Assembly: GCF_013032445.1 (NCBI RefSeq)
Contig: NZ_WQCA01000002.1
Span: forward strand, 248,001 to 312,000
Direction of reading: 5' to 3'
Length of the DNA: 64,000 bases
Origin: Ruegeria arenilitoris
Lineage (GTDB): Bacteria; Pseudomonadota; Alphaproteobacteria; Rhodobacterales; Rhodobacteraceae
The stretch's first letter is position 1; each line of letters begins with the position of its first letter. Shown here one piece after another: positions 63,197 through 64,000 of this stretch. The notes below the pieces were generated by a model. The model ran no database searches. It saw only the letters and a list, made by a program, of their open reading frames with translations, and had not been told where the DNA came from. Position numbers and translations under genes: made by a program.

Positions 63197-63937
63197 ATGA
63201 CTCTGATCACCGTTGAGAATCTCAGCGTCCGCTATGGCGCAAATACCGTTTTGCGTCATGTGGATATGGCAATCGAGCCCGGTGAGATCGTCACCATTGT
63301 CGGCCCAAACGGGTCGGGCAAAACCAGCCTGTTGCGCGCCATAATCGGGGCGACCAAGCCGTCTGTTGGAAATGTCTCTCTCAAGCCCGGCCTGAAACTG
63401 GGCTACGTCCCGCAAAAACTGCATATCGATCCGACACTGCCGATTTCAGTCGAACGGTTCATGCGTCTGACCAACCCCGTTTCGCGCAAACAATGCATGG
63501 AAGCACTTGAATCGGCCGGTGTGCCAGACCTGTTGAAACGCCAAATGTCGCAGCTATCGGGCGGGCAGTTCCAAAGGGTTTTGTTAGCACGGGCGCTGAT
63601 CAACCGCCCTGACGTTCTGCTTTTGGATGAAGCGACCCAAGGCCTAGACCAACCGGGGTCAGCCGCCTTTTATCGTCAGATCGAAGATGTGCGGCGTGAC
63701 ACCGGCTGCGCCATTCTGATGATCAGCCACGAATTGCATGTGGTCATGAGCGCGTCTGACCGGGTGATCTGCCTCAACGGCCACGTGTGCTGCGAAGGCT
63801 CCCCCGCCGTTGTCGCCTCGGCCCCGGAATACCGGGCGCTGTTCGGGACGGGTACGGGCGGTGCGCTGGCGCTTTATCGCCATGATCATGATCACGATCA
63901 CGACAACTGTGACCACTCTCAGGAAGCCGCAGAATAA
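63197..63937 (+). CDS. znuC: Zinc ABC transporter ATP-binding protein
   Basis: 246 residues. Walker A GPNGSGKTS, the family's LGYVPQKLHIDPTLPISVERF, signature LSGGQFQRVLLARAL, Walker B LLLDEATQGLD. The C-terminus ends in a His/Asp tail (HDHDHDHDNCDH), likely zinc-binding. Two bases separate it from zur, and its stop overlaps the znuB start by one base (TAATG). Confidence 0.96.
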   Translation: MTLITVENLSVRYGANTVLRHVDMAIEPGEIVTIVGPNGSGKTSLLRAIIGATKPSVGNVSLKPGLKLGYVPQKLHIDPTLPISVERFMRLTNPVSRKQCMEALESAGVPDLLKRQMSQLSGGQFQRVLLARALINRPDVLLLDEATQGLDQPGSAAFYRQIEDVRRDTGCAILMISHELHVVMSASDRVICLNGHVCCEGSPAVVASAPEYRALFGTGTGGALALYRHDHDHDHDNCDHSQEAAE

Positions 63938-64000
63938 TGCTTGATGATTTTATGACCCGCGCCACGCTAGCGGGTGTCGGCGTGGCCTTTGCCGCAGCCC
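63937..64000 (+). CDS. znuB: Zinc ABC transporter permease, N-terminus only
   Basis: Only the first 21 codons (MLDDFMTRATLAGVGVAFAA) are in the window. The sequence is typical of ZnuB N-termini and the position after znuC supports it. Cut by the window edge. Confidence 0.88.
   Translation, partial: MLDDFMTRATLAGVGVAFAAA

Overview
The window is GC-rich, densely packed bacterial chromosome with many 4-base ATGA overlaps. The gene content points to a marine Roseobacter-group alphaproteobacterium (Rhodobacteraceae, Ruegeria/Phaeobacter-like): the LexA sites have the alphaproteobacterial GAAC-N7-GAAC form, and there is a Rhodobacter-type MoxR/DUF58/DUF4159 block, a type I IPP isomerase and a sigma-E-type FAD oxidoreductase/DUF3833 cluster. 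The assignment rests on family content only. I see no insertion sequence, prophage, CRISPR array, tRNA or rRNA gene.

Layout. 0-7.2 kb (minus): an operon of a peptide/nickel-type ABC transporter (binding protein, two permeases, double ATPase), with a pentameric ligand-gated ion channel between binding protein and permeases, ending in an aldehyde dehydrogenase cut by the window edge. 7.3-10.6 kb (plus): panB-panC and glpK. 10.6-18.8 kb (minus): smpB, idi, cytochrome c, P1 peptidase, SDR, arfB with an attenuator-like leader, queuosine-precursor transporter, phytase-like esterase, mepA and an MFS exporter. 18.9-22.2 kb (plus): YggT, recQ, yaaA. 22.2-25.8 kb: VOC protein, hybrid histidine kinase, exported hydratase-like protein. 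25.8-32.5 kb (minus): MoxR / DUF58 / DUF4159 / membrane-protein operon. 32.5-40.4 kb: DUF1285, DMT transporter, hydroxypyruvate isomerase-like protein, DUF2798, polA, SH3 protein, zinc-finger protein, orphan ABC ATPase, DUF1203. 40.5-48.3 kb: SOS mutasome genes dnaE2 and imuB, each behind a LexA-like box but separated by globin, DMT transporter, glutathione-dependent formaldehyde dehydrogenase and I78-type lipoprotein genes. 48.3-53.4 kb: divergent SDR and FAD-oxidoreductase / chalcone-isomerase-like / MFS / DUF3833 / DUF3833 cluster with paired sigma-E-like promoters. 53.5-56.4 kb (minus): ExbB-ExbD-ExbD-TonB system with an exported accessory protein. 56.8-61.1 kb: DUF3299 protein, then a cobalamin riboswitch driving DUF1636 and a B12/iron-type ABC transporter. 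61.4-64 kb: zinc uptake locus znuA / zur-znuC-znuB with an extreme histidine-rich ZnuA loop; znuB runs off the end.

The most notable items are the ion channel inside an ABC-transporter operon, the arfB leader (an 18-codon ORF with an anti-SD-complementary ribosome site, then an intrinsic terminator just before arfB), the shortened DnaE2 with a split imu set lacking imuA, the divergent sigma-E-like promoter pair, and the 117-residue metal-binding loop of ZnuA.
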